NCBI GenBank assembly: GCA_032164295.1
Contig: JAJHTX010000002.1
Coordinates: 2,170,001 to 2,234,000, forward strand
From: Inonotus obliquus
Taxonomy: Eukaryota > Basidiomycota > Agaricomycetes > Hymenochaetales > Hymenochaetaceae
Length of the DNA: 64,000 nucleotides
Reading direction: 5' to 3'
Below the pieces are notes generated by a model, which worked only from the letters and a program-made list of their open reading frames with translations, was not told the DNA's origin and searched no databases. Each line of letters begins with the position of its first letter. The stretch's first letter is position 1. This document shows, piece after piece, positions 49,933 to 63,412 of the stretch. The translations under genes were made by a program, and so were the position numbers.

Positions 49933-52849
49933 ATGTCCTATCCACAGCCACGCTGGCCTCCGCCATCCGCTGCTCCCATCTATGCTGGACCGGGTGCTCG
50001 TCCCTGGATTCCATACGGTGTTCCCCCACCGCACCCGTTTGCCTCGTATCTGCACTCAGACAGACTGCCAGGCCCACCGAAGGATGAATACTGGGCGACA
50101 GAGCTCAAAGAGAACCCACTAGGGCTGGAGAATATGCATATTCGGTAGGTTAATATGTAGCTTCTGTTCGCCTCGGACCTGTTCTCATCCCTCCTATTGT
50201 GCTTTCATACTACAGAGCAGAGTCGGCGCAGAAAGAGATTAATGTTGCGGGCAGCAGCTCGACTGCAGCACGGGCTCCAACGTCCTATTCGCGAGCATCA
50301 GATTATGCCGTTAGGAATTCGTATCCTCCTAATTCAACCACCAGAGCATCGCTAGCCCCGTCCAAATCTCACCCGAATACACGTGTTCCGAGTCCCGCAC
50401 AACCGGGGCACCTCGGATGGGACCGCGAGCTGGATAGAAATGCGGCTGTCTCTAATGCTCGGTGCGCCGCGTATTCGGCGACAGAAGCTCACAATAGGAG
50501 CGATGACAGTCAGCAGCTCCCTTCTATGTATACGCGCCCTCCATCGCGTGTGCATGTTGGTCGAACGAGCGTGACCGCTGAGGCTGGCGAACGTTATTCA
50601 TCCGCATCGGCTGCACATGCAACTCAGATGTCGTCGCGGACCCAGACAGGCCCTGGCGAAAAGGGCCGTCGACACACAGGTGCACCTATGCCAGAAGCAG
50701 CATTTTCCCAGGCACAAGAGATGCACCGTTCTAAGACATTGCCTGGAGATATGCTCCGTGCAAATTTGCGGCAAGATCGGTCGATGGTAGAGCAAGTGCC
50801 GAGGAGGTCGAGCGATCGGTATGATTACCATCATCCTCAAGATGATTATGAGTCGGAAGGGAAAGATGAGGATCCCGCATTGTCCGGCTGGCAACACGTG
50901 GGGGTTGACGAGGCTACAGAAAAGGACACGAGAAAAGAGAAGAGGACTATGGACCGCGTTCGTGCGTGGGCTACTAATGTCCGTCGTTTAGGATCTTCTC
51001 AGCATGACCGCGATGACGTTCAAGTCCGAGAGCGGGAGAGAAGGGCGACATTGGAAGAGAGGTCAAGATCGGGGCCTTACAATCCCCCTCATGAAGCCAG
51101 GGATGAAATCGACGGCTATGGCAATGATCGTATGTATGATATTCATGACGCGTCCGCAGCGCAATATGCACGTGAAAGAGAACGCGCTCGCACGACGCGG
51201 CATACATCCGCGCCCGACACTGTTCTTGACCTTACTTCGAGGATTGGTCAGGAGCAGGATGGCAGATACGGGGACATGGGCTCATTAACGATTGCTGAGG
51301 AACCGAAGGACATGTACGAACACAACCAGAATCACCAACAATCCGTTTCTGCTTCTCGGCCTCAACATTCCCGTGCATTCGAAAGTCCACGAAAAACGCG
51401 AGAGCGTGATTGGGCTTACAGAGAAGACAGTTATTCCTCAGGATCATCCAGTGGTTCTACTAGCGATGACGAAAGTGAGCAAGATCATGACCGGTCGCTT
51501 GGAAGAATGGGTAGCATGCGAGGGAGAGACCATAGGGCTGTCGGAACGCCGCATCCGGCCGCTCCACGTAGGCTGACGGAACGGAATGATACTTTGCAAG
51601 TGGATGATGGCACAGGGAACTTTACACTAACTCAAGGGAAGGCGCATCTGCCTTCCCCTCGTAGTCTGCGCCAGTCAAGTCGTACTCCATCTTCCCGACC
51701 ATCGTACGAGCGTGTGCAGGCTGAGAGAGAACAAGAACTACAAAGATCAAAGACAAATGGCTTTCTCATGGCCGGTACATCTTCCGCGTCGGGAGCCGCC
51801 GCCGCCGGATTCGGGTACGGTACACCACCAGTGACGCCAACGCGTCAAGACCAGGCTCACCGGAGTGTTAATTGCCGGTCTCCATACCCACCTCAACCGA
51901 CAGCTTCAGGTTCAGCATTGGCGACGATAGGAACGGAACCCGTCCCTGTGTTCCATGCACCAACCAGGCTGGCTCACTTGTATCGTGAAAGCAGTGTTTC
52001 TCCATCCCCAGCTTCCCATCGCGCTGAATCAACCCGGCCTCAACAACAGAATTCACTGTTACATAGTCACCAGCAGCTCCAGAGTGGACAGTACAGTATG
52101 TCTGGGTATAATCCTGCCGAAGAGGCGAGGCCCAGGAAACGTTCACCTCATGCATCCCGCTCACCCTCGCCGTTGCCATCAGGCCAGGGAACAAGTTCTT
52201 CAAGCGCATACTACGCCGCACTCGGTGAGAGGACAAGTACGCCATCGCGGGCGAATTCACGTTCGCGTGGGCCTTCACTCGGGTATGTACATGGTCAGAG
52301 CCATGCATATAGTCACAGTCTTGGTCATGCGCGCCATTCTGGGAATCAGACCGTCATTCCACCGTCTAGGGTCGAATATGATGGACATAGGCGAAGTAGC
52401 TCACGTACGGCAGTTCTTGCTGGGAGTGGATATTCTTCTGCTTCAGGCGCGGCTGCTGCCGCCTCTCACTCTGCCGTTACGCGTGGAACTAGCGGAAACG
52501 CGCGCCACGTCCGTGCAGGTTACTGGAACAGACGTGGTGATCACTTAACAGAGACGCGCTACGTGGTGTATTGCCCTCCAGGACGATGCTATCCGGCAGA
52601 TCTAGCAGACTATCCAGACACTGCGTTTAAGAACCACTTGGGGAACGTTGTCAAAGCGACTCCGGATCAGTTTCAGGAACTACCGGAGAGTGTTCCCAAA
52701 TGTGCCGGGAGGGCACCAGAGAAGGCGTATGATTCGGTAAGATGTCTTTAAACCTTGCGCGCACCTGGGCGGGAATAGAAGTTACTAACGCATGTTTTTG
52801 CTATTCCTGTTAGTTCGTCAAATACGTCTTGGTCAGCAGCACAAGCTAG
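49933..52849 (+). CDS. Large disordered protein with conserved-looking ends
   Basis: Three exons (49933-50144, 50216-52736, 52814-52849) give about 922 residues; both junctions keep phase (CG|A and TCG|TTC). The N-terminus is Pro-rich (MSYPQPRWPPPSAAPIYAGP) then PPKDEYWATELKENPLGLEN. The middle 750 residues are Ser/Arg/Gln-rich, with RE/RD-rich charged blocks and Ala runs, probably disordered. The last 80 residues look folded: TETRYVVYCPPGRCYPADLA, YPDTAFKNHLGNVVKATPDQ, and ending SFVKYVLVSSTS. No named family recognised. A nuclear or cell-cortex scaffold would fit the composition but is a guess. Confidence 0.78.
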
Positions 52850-54468
52850 GACAATGTTCCGAATCAACATTGCAAGAAAGCTTTCATGCGTGTCTAAGTT
52901 CGTTTTCTTGGTCTAATTTCGTCTTGTCCGTGTAATCATCCACAGAGTCACTGTCGATTCTCGGTCCCATCTGATGCAATATCTCTGTATGTATCCTCAC
53001 CTATACAAACCCTTTTCCGTATAATTCATCTAAAATATAGCATATCATGTTGTTTGTTTTCTCGTTCGCTACCGAGTGTACACCCCTTTCTAATGTCTTT
53101 GTATCCAATCTACTTCCCATGGCTGCGCGTATTGAGTATCTTCTATTAAAGGACCGCTCATGTCACTCGCCGTTTTCTGGGCCGAATCAAAGTTGGTCCC
53201 CTCTCTCATTTTGTATCTCTTGTCTATGAGTAATGTACGTCACCGGGCTTTGATTTGACATTCCACAGGAGACATGGCGACTACATAGGACCATTATCCA
53301 TATTTGATCAGTTGTAGTTGTCCGAAGCGGCACCTTGCGGCAGTTCTGGGGATGAATGTAATTCCATAACCCAAATACAAGTCCTAACCTCTGCTTGAAC
53401 ATGTCCAGATCATGATCATGGTCGTTTTAAGATGGTTTAGTGGTATGACATGAGTGGATTTCTTATCCTTGTTTAGTGTTGTCGTGTCCTGCCGCATGAT
53501 TCCCACTTCCCGCGATGAGTGACTAGTTTTCAGCTTTGTTGAACTACCAAGAATCTCAAACATCCCGTCGGACATGGGTATTCAACTGAAATAGTGGTCC
53601 GAACTTCGAGGAATCCTGCGTCTCGCGTGACTCGACACGAGTAACACCTTCTTCTCGCGACAGCTCAAGTAGTTACCCGAGCCGGTGAAAGTCGGTACAC
53701 TTGAGTTACGGGTGCCTCCTATGCCTTCCTTGAGATTACTCGTATGTGAAGGCCAAGACAGTGCTAGTTTTCTAGCGAGCTAGGAAAACATTGAGGGTTC
53801 CGGTTCCTTCCTGAGGTACTTCGATAAACGATGAAGGGGCAATAGGTTTCGAAGGTACTTACGTAGATTGCGAACAAATTGGAACCACTACACCAGCGAG
53901 GATTGCAATCTGCTGGTGGCCGTTAGAGATGAGATAACTTGAAGTCACCCTTCGTGTACTTCTGCACTTAGAATAGTTTCGTCACGTTCAGAAACACAGT
54001 TGCATTCCATCTCGGTGAAGGGTTCGCTGATGATGAAGAAAAGAGGGTATGCTTGAGATTGGTTCTGTAATTACTGTGGTCAGAGTGATACATCTCGTGT
54101 TATTAATTTGGAATGAAATGAGCGAGCGGAGTTGAAGGGAGGAAGTACGTCTGTAACGTAGATAATCAATAGTCCAAACGAATACTGTGTGAGTAGGGTC
54201 CGAAGATCAAAACTTTGTCCGGACGATAAGACTCGATAGTGGAATAAAGCCCTGCGGGGCGAGAAAGCCTTCCCGAATCATTGGCAAAAATGTAGAGAAC
54301 GGATGAGAGTCCAGGGAGGGTGAATGGAGTAGGGAGATTGGCAACAAAAGTCGACGTGGTGATATATAAACGGGGAAAAAATAAATGGGTAACAAGTAAG
54401 TGTGGTATCAGTCCATGGCCAAGTCCATTTACTCGACATTGGATCACAGAAGCGTGAGAAGGCGCGCC
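52850..54468. other. 1.6-kb intergenic stretch
   Basis: 3' flank of the disordered-protein gene and of the GMC oxidoreductase gene (convergent). No gene supported. One imperfect palindrome, GTTTTCTAGCGAGCTAGGAAAAC, at about 53767-53789. Confidence 0.5.
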
Positions 54469-56866
<2,398 letters not shown>

Positions 56867-57180
56867 TCAACGAGGAAATAAGCAAAGGGCTTTCCGTTCC
56901 GGGTTCCCCCTCACTTTCAAGTCAGAAAGGTCTTGTATCGCCGTCGCTCAGCGTAGCATAAAGCACGGAAGTGGGCCCGTACGTATATGGAACGCTCTGT
57001 AATCGTATGAAGGAATTGGACTTACTTTACAATCCTGTATTGCACGGTCCGTCTTCCCAAATTGGGCGTAAACGACCGTATACGGCATACGGTCATGTGA
57101 TAGTGATCAGCGTCCGTTACCCACATGCCTCTGGTCATGGGGTGTGGCAATCCCTATAGAAGCACGGCGGGCAAAATAGA

Positions 57181-57480
57181 ATATCGGAGGGGGAGCTATT
57201 TTAAATTATTTTTTGCCGATATTTTAAATATCGATAAGTGTCCCGGCTGCGCCGATACTTATAATATATTTCACGTGTCGATATTTTAAATATAAATATG
57301 GATATCCCCATCCGTGAGATATTTAAAAAATCCTCTTACTGATATTTTTATCGATATTTAAGATATCGATTTGGCGTATATTTTAAATATCAATCAAGAT
57401 ATCTACTTAAGTGATATTTTAAGAATCAATAAGGGTATCGTCAGACCGGATATTATAAGTATTGTTCGAGTAGATATTAA
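57181..57480. repeat. AT-rich tract with repeated palindromic word
   Basis: About 300 bp, strongly A+T-rich, with repeated GATATTTTAAATAT-type palindromes (57221, 57281, 57376, 57414) and ATCGATAT words. Base composition differs sharply from both sides. It forms the left border of the repeat island. Confidence 0.7.
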
Positions 57481-57504
57481 GCGGGCGATGAACGGGCGAC
57501 GGGC

Positions 57505-59238
57505 GGTAAAGGGTAATACCGGAGGCTATGATCGATATGGGCTTAATTCTGCGATTCTACCGCTTCTTTCAATTAACAATACTTCTGTGATTCTACTGCT
57601 TCTTACTTCTCTTCAGACCATGGTACTTCTGCCATCCTATCTACGCCTATGGTTCCAACGAAGTACGAGGCTTCTGCGATTCGACAAGGCTAAGACCGAT
57701 TGAGAACTGGTCCTGCATGCGTTTAGCCAGACTTCTGTGCCAATACCGAATCACCAATCCCTACGCCTGTCTTCCATCACAGTACCGAACCACCAGACTT
57801 TGATACCGATGATACTGATACAGTACCGTCCACCCGTCCTGATACCGACACTTAATAGTCCACGCCCTCGACGGCCCATACCGAGGGAAAGGCTCACAAG
57901 CTGTGATTGGTCTGCCATACGTTGCTGCGAAGAGTTGGATCATTGTCGAAGCTCCAAGTCCGACGGTCTGCCCTTCTGAACCGCCGTGCATCGATACCGA
58001 CAATACCGGTGTTGATACTGATGATCCACTCCGGTACCGAAGTCTGTGATGTGTGCTAGGTTGAGACCACGCCCTTGGAGATCTACGTCGAGAGGAAGGT
58101 TGGGAAATGAATCAGGTCCGCCGTATGCTGCTTCGATCTCGGAGGAGACCATTGATCCGACTCGGAGGCGAAGCCAAGCAATGCCCAGTCGAGTCAGGCA
58201 ATGCGTACTGATCGATATCGAGGGGTTCGAGCGATCTCATTGATGCCCAGGGACGATCCCAGCATACTGATTGGTACCGAGTGATAGAGTACCCCAATGC
58301 CAAGATTAGGTTGTACCGACATATCAACATCGGAGCATGCTGTCTGATCGCTCGGAAGACGCCCAGACTGACGCCGCACGGATCATGATACCGGAACAAA
58401 GGTAAATCAGGATGACGCGCTTGAGAAGACGACAGGGCCATCGCCAGGAGCACCCATGCGGTAGCTTGAGACACGTCCTTATTTTAGCGCTGGTCAATGT
58501 CAGTACCACCACCCTACCTCGGTATCACTCGTCGTGAGTTTTCATTGGGTTCTTGTTTCGTCCCACCCTATTCTTAGCCATCCCCTGATAAAACTTCTTA
58601 TTCATTCATCGTCTTATGTTTCCCCTGATTATATTTTTACATTCAATTCGATCTTATGTTCCCCTTCTTGTACCGGATTGTGGTACGATTCGACTTGTAA
58701 AAACTCCCCATTTGGTATCTTGAATGGCTACGGTATTATGGTATTTATAGCCTGCATGTTCTACTGTAGCAAACCAGCTAATCTGAGAGGAACTTCCAGA
58801 GTGAAGGTCTGGGTTTTGCTCATCTCGTTCAAGTCCCCGTTCGTTTGTCTCGTCTCGTAGTCGCCGGTATCGATACCGGTAGTCGTCTATATCGTCTTCG
58901 TCGTCCTCGCCTCTCGTCTCACAACTAGTCCTATCAGAAACACCCCCTCTGCTCGTCTTCTCTACTGCTTCGTTCTCTCTACCACGATACCGAACAACAA
59001 ACGACTCGGTATCGACGGATTCGACTCGGTATCGATCGTCTCCTGATACCTCATCTCTCGAGCGGTCACCTAGAGCCCCCTGTACTCATCAATCCAGCCA
59101 GGCCCTACTATCTCTCTTGACGACTTGTCTGTGACAGTACGACTTAGTACCGCCACATACCAGCCCTCCCAACGCACCTAAATTGTACCCCCCTTGTCCA
59201 GTACTTCTGATACCGGCCATGATCTCACACATCCAGCG
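57505..59238 (+). repeat. Inverted-repeat left arm (about 1.73 kb)
   Basis: Matches the reverse complement of 60010-61052 plus 62725-63402, with roughly 85-90% identity by eye. It starts AAGGGTAATACCGGAGGC, then ATCGATATGGGCTTAATTCT. It has a 50-60 bp internal repeat (TCTACCGCTTCTT...CTTCTGTGATTC) that the right arm lacks. The sequence is full of CGATACCG/CGGTATCG words. No open frame with a known product. Foldback-type element is likely. Confidence 0.83.
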
Positions 59239-59412
59239 GGCGACGAGAGGGCAACAAGAGGGTGACAAGCAGGTGACAAGAGGGCGATGGACAGGCGATG
59301 GGTGGGCGACTGGCGGGCGATGAGAGGGTGATGAGAGGGCGACTGGCAGGCAATGAGAGGGCAACGAGCGGGCGATAGGCAGGCAACGGGTGGGTGACAA
59401 GTGGGTGCAGGA
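59228..59412. repeat. Minisatellite, about 10-bp unit
   Basis: About 18 degenerate units like GGGCGATGAGA, GGGCAACGAG and GGGTGACAAG. All frames stay open over it because of composition, so the long minus-strand frames here are repeat artefacts. Confidence 0.82.
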
Positions 59413-59690
59413 GTGATGTCTATGGACGCAGCGAGTCGTGGTAGAAGGCACAACTGCGGCGGCTAGAGCAGACATCCATTATGTTTATGCAGGGGCAGCA
59501 TTTGGTGTCGTCTTGAGCTACTCACAGGTAAGAAATTGTCGCAGCGATGGACAGTACCACGAGAACGATGAAGTCTGTTTTCTTGTTGTTTTCTTGATAA
59601 GACTTGATGGGCTCCCTGTCCTGGAGTATCTTGCCTGTATATGCGTTAAATAACGTTATGTACCAAGTCCTTAAGAGCCAGCTCGGATGC

Positions 59691-60005
59691 ACTGGTAGCG
59701 CTACCGCTGGGAGGGTAACCGCGTTATGGAACCCTGGTCACCTGCAGATCATTGCAGATCATATCCAAAACAGTTAATCTTTGCTGTTTAAAGGGATTAG
59801 TCAAGTCACGCGTGATTGCCTTCCAAGGGCAAAGGTTAGCTCTGATGGTTGACAACCAGTAACACCGTGACGTTCTATCTGGAATATCTGATACATCAGC
59901 TGAGAAATCACGACATAAAGGGCTATTTTGCCTAGATATAAAAGGAGTCTAGACTTCTCTGATGGTGTGACCCAGGGTTAGTAACGGGCGGTAGCCCTAC
60001 CGCAG
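59691..60005. mobile_element. Small palindrome-ended element (MITE-like)
   Basis: The left end has GGTAGCGCTACCGC, itself containing a perfect palindrome (GGTAGC/GCTACC), then GGGAGGGTAACC. The right end is an imperfect inverted copy, GGTTAGTAACGGGCGGTAGC followed by CCTACCG. About 315 bp, no coding frame. A target duplication was not seen. It abuts the right arm of the inverted repeat. Confidence 0.6.
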
Positions 60006-60009
60006 GTTG

Positions 60010-61052
60010 CGCTGAATGTGCGAGAACGCGGCCGGTATCAGAAGTACCGGACGAGGGGGGTACGATTTAGATGCGTTGGGAGGGCCGGTACGTGGCGGTA
60101 CTAAGTCGTACTGTCACAGACAAGTCGTCAAGAGAGATAGTAGGGCCTGGCTGGATTGATGAGTACAGGGGGCTCTAGGTGACCGCTCAAGAGGCGAGGT
60201 ATCAGGAGACGATCAATACCGAGACAAATCCGTCGATACCGAGTCGTCTGGTGTCTGGTATCACGGTAGAGAGAACGAAGCAGTAGAGAAAGCGAGCTGA
60301 GGAGGTGTTTCTGATGGGACTGGTCGTGAGACGAGAGGCGAGGGCGACGAAGACGAAAATGATGACTACCGGTATCGATACCGGTGACTACGAGACGAGA
60401 CGAACGAACGGGGACTTGAACAAGATGAGCAAAACCCGGACCTTCACTCTGGAAGTTCCTCTCAGATTAGCTGGTTTGCTACAGTAGAACATGCAGGCTA
60501 TAAATACCATAATACCGTAGCCATTCAAGATACCAAATGGGGGGTTTTTACAAGTTGAATCGTACCGTAATCCGGTACAAGAAATGGAATATAAAGTCGA
60601 ATTGAATGTAAAATTATAATCAGGGGAAACATAAGATGATGAATGAATAAGAAGTTTTATCAGGGGGTAGCTAAGAATAGGGTGGGACGAGACAAGAACC
60701 CAATGAAAACCCACGACGAGTGATACCGAGGTAGGGCAGCGATACCGACGTCGACCAGTGCTAAAATAAGGACATGTCTCAAGCTACCGCATGGGCACTC
60801 CTGGCGATGTCCCTGTCGTAGGGGAAGCACGTCATCCTGATTTACCTTTGTTCCGGTATCATGATCCGTGCGGCGTCAGTCTGGGCGTCTACCGATCGAT
60901 CGGACAGCGTGCTCCGATGTTGACATGTCGGTACAACCCAACCTTGGCAATGGGGTACTCTACCGCTCGGTACCAATCAGTACCCTGGGATCGTCCCTGA
61001 GCATCAACGAGATCGCTCGAGCCCCTCGATATCGATCGGTACGCGTTGCCTG
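60010..61052 (-). repeat. Inverted-repeat right arm, spacer-proximal part
   Basis: Reverse complement of about 58200-59238. Continues at 62725 after an insertion. It starts at CGCTGAATGTGCG and ends at the target-site word TTGCCTG (61046-61052). Confidence 0.83.
61046..61052. repeat. Target-site duplication, left copy
   Basis: TTGCCTG, repeated at 62725-62731. The uninterrupted left arm has a single copy (CAGGCAA near 58196) with matching flanks. Confidence 0.65.
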
Positions 61053-61111
61053 TTAGAAAACGCTCGCCCTAAAGGGACTATACAGTAACCACAATAGGAC
61101 GGTCCGGTTGG

Positions 61112-61320
61112 TTACGGGTTCGGCGATGCTTTTCTAAAGGTTTCCGGAGCCTACTCGGTTTTCACAAGCAGGGCAGATTCCTAAGTATACTAGGCGTTGC
61201 CTCAAACGTTCACTAGGTAGTTTCACCAGTGTTACGGGTTCGACGGTGCTATTCCAAGGGTTTCCGGAGCCTCGATGGGGCAGATTCCCAAGTGTACTAA
61301 GCGTTGTCTCGGACGCTCAC
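61112..61320 (+). repeat. Diverged tandem pair of about 110 and 90 bp
   Basis: TTACGGGTTCGGCGATGCT at 61120 and TTACGGGTTCGACGGTGCT at 61234. Both continue with GGTTTCCGGAGCCT and GGGCAGATTCC, then a GCGTTG(C/T)CTC word. The first copy carries an extra 20 bp or so. Confidence 0.75.
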
Positions 61321-61630
61321 TTTTAACTAATCAAGTCGGGCCTCAATCTCGTTGACAGACTAGTAGGACAGTGTCGACTGCCGTTCGTAAGCTTCCCTAG
61401 TCGGTGGACGACTAATCAATCGTTCCACGCCGTAGAGTAAGAGAGGTTAAGCAGATTAGGTGGTCTTCAGATTAGAAGCTAGATGCCTAAGAGGACTCGA
61501 TGTACAAGACGATCGAAAGAAAGATGGGGAGCTACGGTCTAAGTCTACAACTATTTATACCTTTTCCTCATGTTGTGGACGGACCACTTCCTACGCTCCG
61601 TAGTTCCTACTCTCGATCTGATTCGTTGTT

Positions 61631-61924
61631 CTAGCTTCCAAACTCGTCTGGTAATTCCATTGTTCTGCTGCGGATTGACTCATCGACTGCGCCCTGTGCA
61701 GGATGATGACTCGGCGTTGACTCATCTTGACTTGAACTGAATTGAAACCTATGCTCGGGGTCGGCCTTGTGCTGCGCCCTGTGCATAGAGTGAGTCAGTG
61801 AGTGAGTCATTGAATGCGTGTTCGTATGCCATTGGTTTTGCATGGCTGCGCCGTAGTTAAAGTTCGCTCGTCCGCAGTTGCTCGTGCATTTAAGGAATTC
61901 CGTCGGGGTTCCGTTGTATAGCAT
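61631..61924 (-). CDS. Second frame of the inserted element
   Basis: 97 codons, beginning 35 bases before the end of the 258-codon frame in another frame. Begins MLYNGTPTEFLKCTSNC and contains His/Thr/Ser repeats (HSMTHSLTHSMHRAQHK). No family recognised. It may be a continuation of the upstream protein by frameshift or the result of a sequence error. Confidence 0.35.
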   Translation of the reverse strand: MLYNGTPTEFLKCTSNCGRANFNYGAAMQNQWHTNTHSMTHSLTHSMHRAQHKADPEHRFQFSSSQDESTPSHHPAQGAVDESIRSRTMELPDEFGS

Positions 61925-62666
61925 CTGGGGCTATGAAGGCTGTGATTGGCTTGTCGCCTCGGGACTCTTGTTCGGGGCCGTCAAGTGTGATTCGACATCG
62001 GATATCATCGTGGGGAAACCAAGGTGGTTTAACGTAGGTGCCTATGGCGATGAGTAACCGTACACTTCGTCGAGTATCGTTCGAAGGTATTCTCCAGCCT
62101 AGGTATAGGTCTCCTTGTAGTCGAATAGCTTTGCAGTATGCCCATAGTTCCCTGAGTGTGTTTGCAACCCATGCCGCTGTTATCGGTGAGCGGCGGTTCG
62201 TAACATAGTCTGCACTGATCTCCACGAATGTGCTTGGGCACTCGAGTGCTAATATGTCGTGGATTCCTACTATTGTCCAGTGCGTCTTTGGTTGCATGCC
62301 TATTGCCGTATCCATTGCTATTGTTGATCTCGTGCGATTTCGAACGACCTCCGGGGGATTGTGGTATTCTCGATAAGCTGTTGCTCGTTCGCTGGACACA
62401 TGATATGTCAACATGCCCGTTGCCTCCCGTAGTATTATCTTGTGTAGGTCTTCGATGATCTGTCGCACTCTTCTGCATTTATAGCAAGCCGTTGGAGGTT
62501 GCTGTACGTGCTGCATCGTTTGCAAAGGTTTAGTGTGATCGTCGGGATTAGCGTTGCTAGCCGATGCTTCTTGATCGTCGGCTTCGGATTGTATTAGATT
62601 CGCGTGTTCTCCGCTTCTCGCTGTCGATCCTGATCGTCTCCGGCCAGTGAAATTAACCGGTCCCAT
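61890..62666 (-). CDS. Unknown protein of the inserted element
   Basis: 258 codons, Asn/Gln/Glu-rich at the N-terminus (residues 1-55), then CYKCRRVRQIIEDLHK, which is a single CxxC motif and not a complete zinc knuckle. The middle part is folded-looking: ILALECPSTFVEISADYVTN, AAWVANTLRELWAYCKAIRL. It ends at a stop while the overlapping frame continues. Gag-like protein or domesticated element gene are both possible; no catalytic motif is seen. Confidence 0.45.
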   Translation of the reverse strand: MGPVNFTGRRRSGSTARSGEHANLIQSEADDQEASASNANPDDHTKPLQTMQHVQQPPTACYKCRRVRQIIEDLHKIILREATGMLTYHVSSERATAYREYHNPPEVVRNRTRSTIAMDTAIGMQPKTHWTIVGIHDILALECPSTFVEISADYVTNRRSPITAAWVANTLRELWAYCKAIRLQGDLYLGWRIPSNDTRRSVRLLIAIGTYVKPPWFPHDDIRCRITLDGPEQESRGDKPITAFIAPDAIQRNPDGIP

Positions 62667-62724
62667 CCGGGGTAGTTTCGATCGGCGTTCCTAATCGAAT
62701 CAAAATTTCAGCACAATCCTTTCA

Positions 62725-63402
62725 TTGCCTGACTTGACTGGGCATTGCTTGGCTTCCCCTCCGAGTCGGATCGATGGCCTCCTCCGAGATCGAAGCAGCG
62801 TACGGCGGACTTGATTCATTTCCCAACCTTCCTCTCGACGTAGATCTCCGAGGGCGTGGTCTCGACCTAGCACACGTTACGAACTCCGGTACAGGAGCGG
62901 ACCATCGGTATCAACACCGGTATCGTCGGTATCGACGCATGGCAGTTCCGAAGGGCATACCGTCAGACTGGGAGCTTCGACCATGATCCAACTCTTCGCA
63001 GCAACGTATGGCAGACCGATCGTAGCTTTGTGAGCCTTTCCCTCTGGTATGGGCTGTCGAGGGCGTAGTACCGACTAGACGTGGACTATTAAGCGTCGGT
63101 ATCAGGATGGGTGGACGGTACGGTATCGGTATCATCGGTATCGAAGTCTGGTGGTTCGGTACTGTGATGGATGATGGGCGTAGGGATTGGTGATTCGATA
63201 TTGGCGCAGAAGTCTGGCTAAACGTATGCAGGACCAGTTCTCAATCGTTCTTAGCCTTGTCGAATCGCAGAAGCCTCGTACTTTGTTGGAACCGCAGGCG
63301 TAGATAGGACGGCAGAAGTACCGTGGTCCGAAGAGAAGTAAGAAGCGGTAGAATCGCAGAATTAAGCCCATATTGATCGTAGCCTCCGGTATTACTCTTT
63401 AG
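62725..63402 (-). repeat. Inverted-repeat right arm, distal part
   Basis: Reverse complement of about 57505-58200, ending at CCTCCGGTATTACTCTTTAG. Together with 60010-61052 it totals about 1.72 kb, matching the left arm. Confidence 0.85.
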
Positions 63403-63412
63403 CGGAATCATT

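Larger units (their letters stand above)
61053..62724 (-). mobile_element. 1,672-bp inserted element splitting the right arm
   Basis: Bounded by a 7-bp direct repeat and absent from the left arm, which shows the empty site. Its ends (TTAGAAAACG and CCTTTCA) are not inverted repeats. It contains a diverged 110-bp tandem pair (61112-61320) and a 258-codon frame with a second overlapping frame on the minus strand. No reverse transcriptase, integrase or transposase was seen, so it is non-autonomous or a new type. Confidence 0.68.

Noticed and set aside
51955..52548. 197-codon plus-strand frame
   Set aside because: It overlaps the disordered-protein gene in another frame and has no motif of its own.
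53767..53789. Imperfect palindrome GTTTTCTAGCGAGCTAGGAAAAC
   Set aside because: A single 23-bp near-palindrome with a bulge, not next to a gene end and not repeated; chance is likely.
59089..59475. Long minus-strand frames rich in Pro/Ser/His
   Set aside because: They are the translation of the 10-bp minisatellite; every frame is open there because the unit has no stop codon.
61053..62724. LTR retrotransposon fragment
   Set aside because: No TG...CA ends, no primer-binding site, and no reverse transcriptase or integrase motif in either frame; left as an unclassified element.
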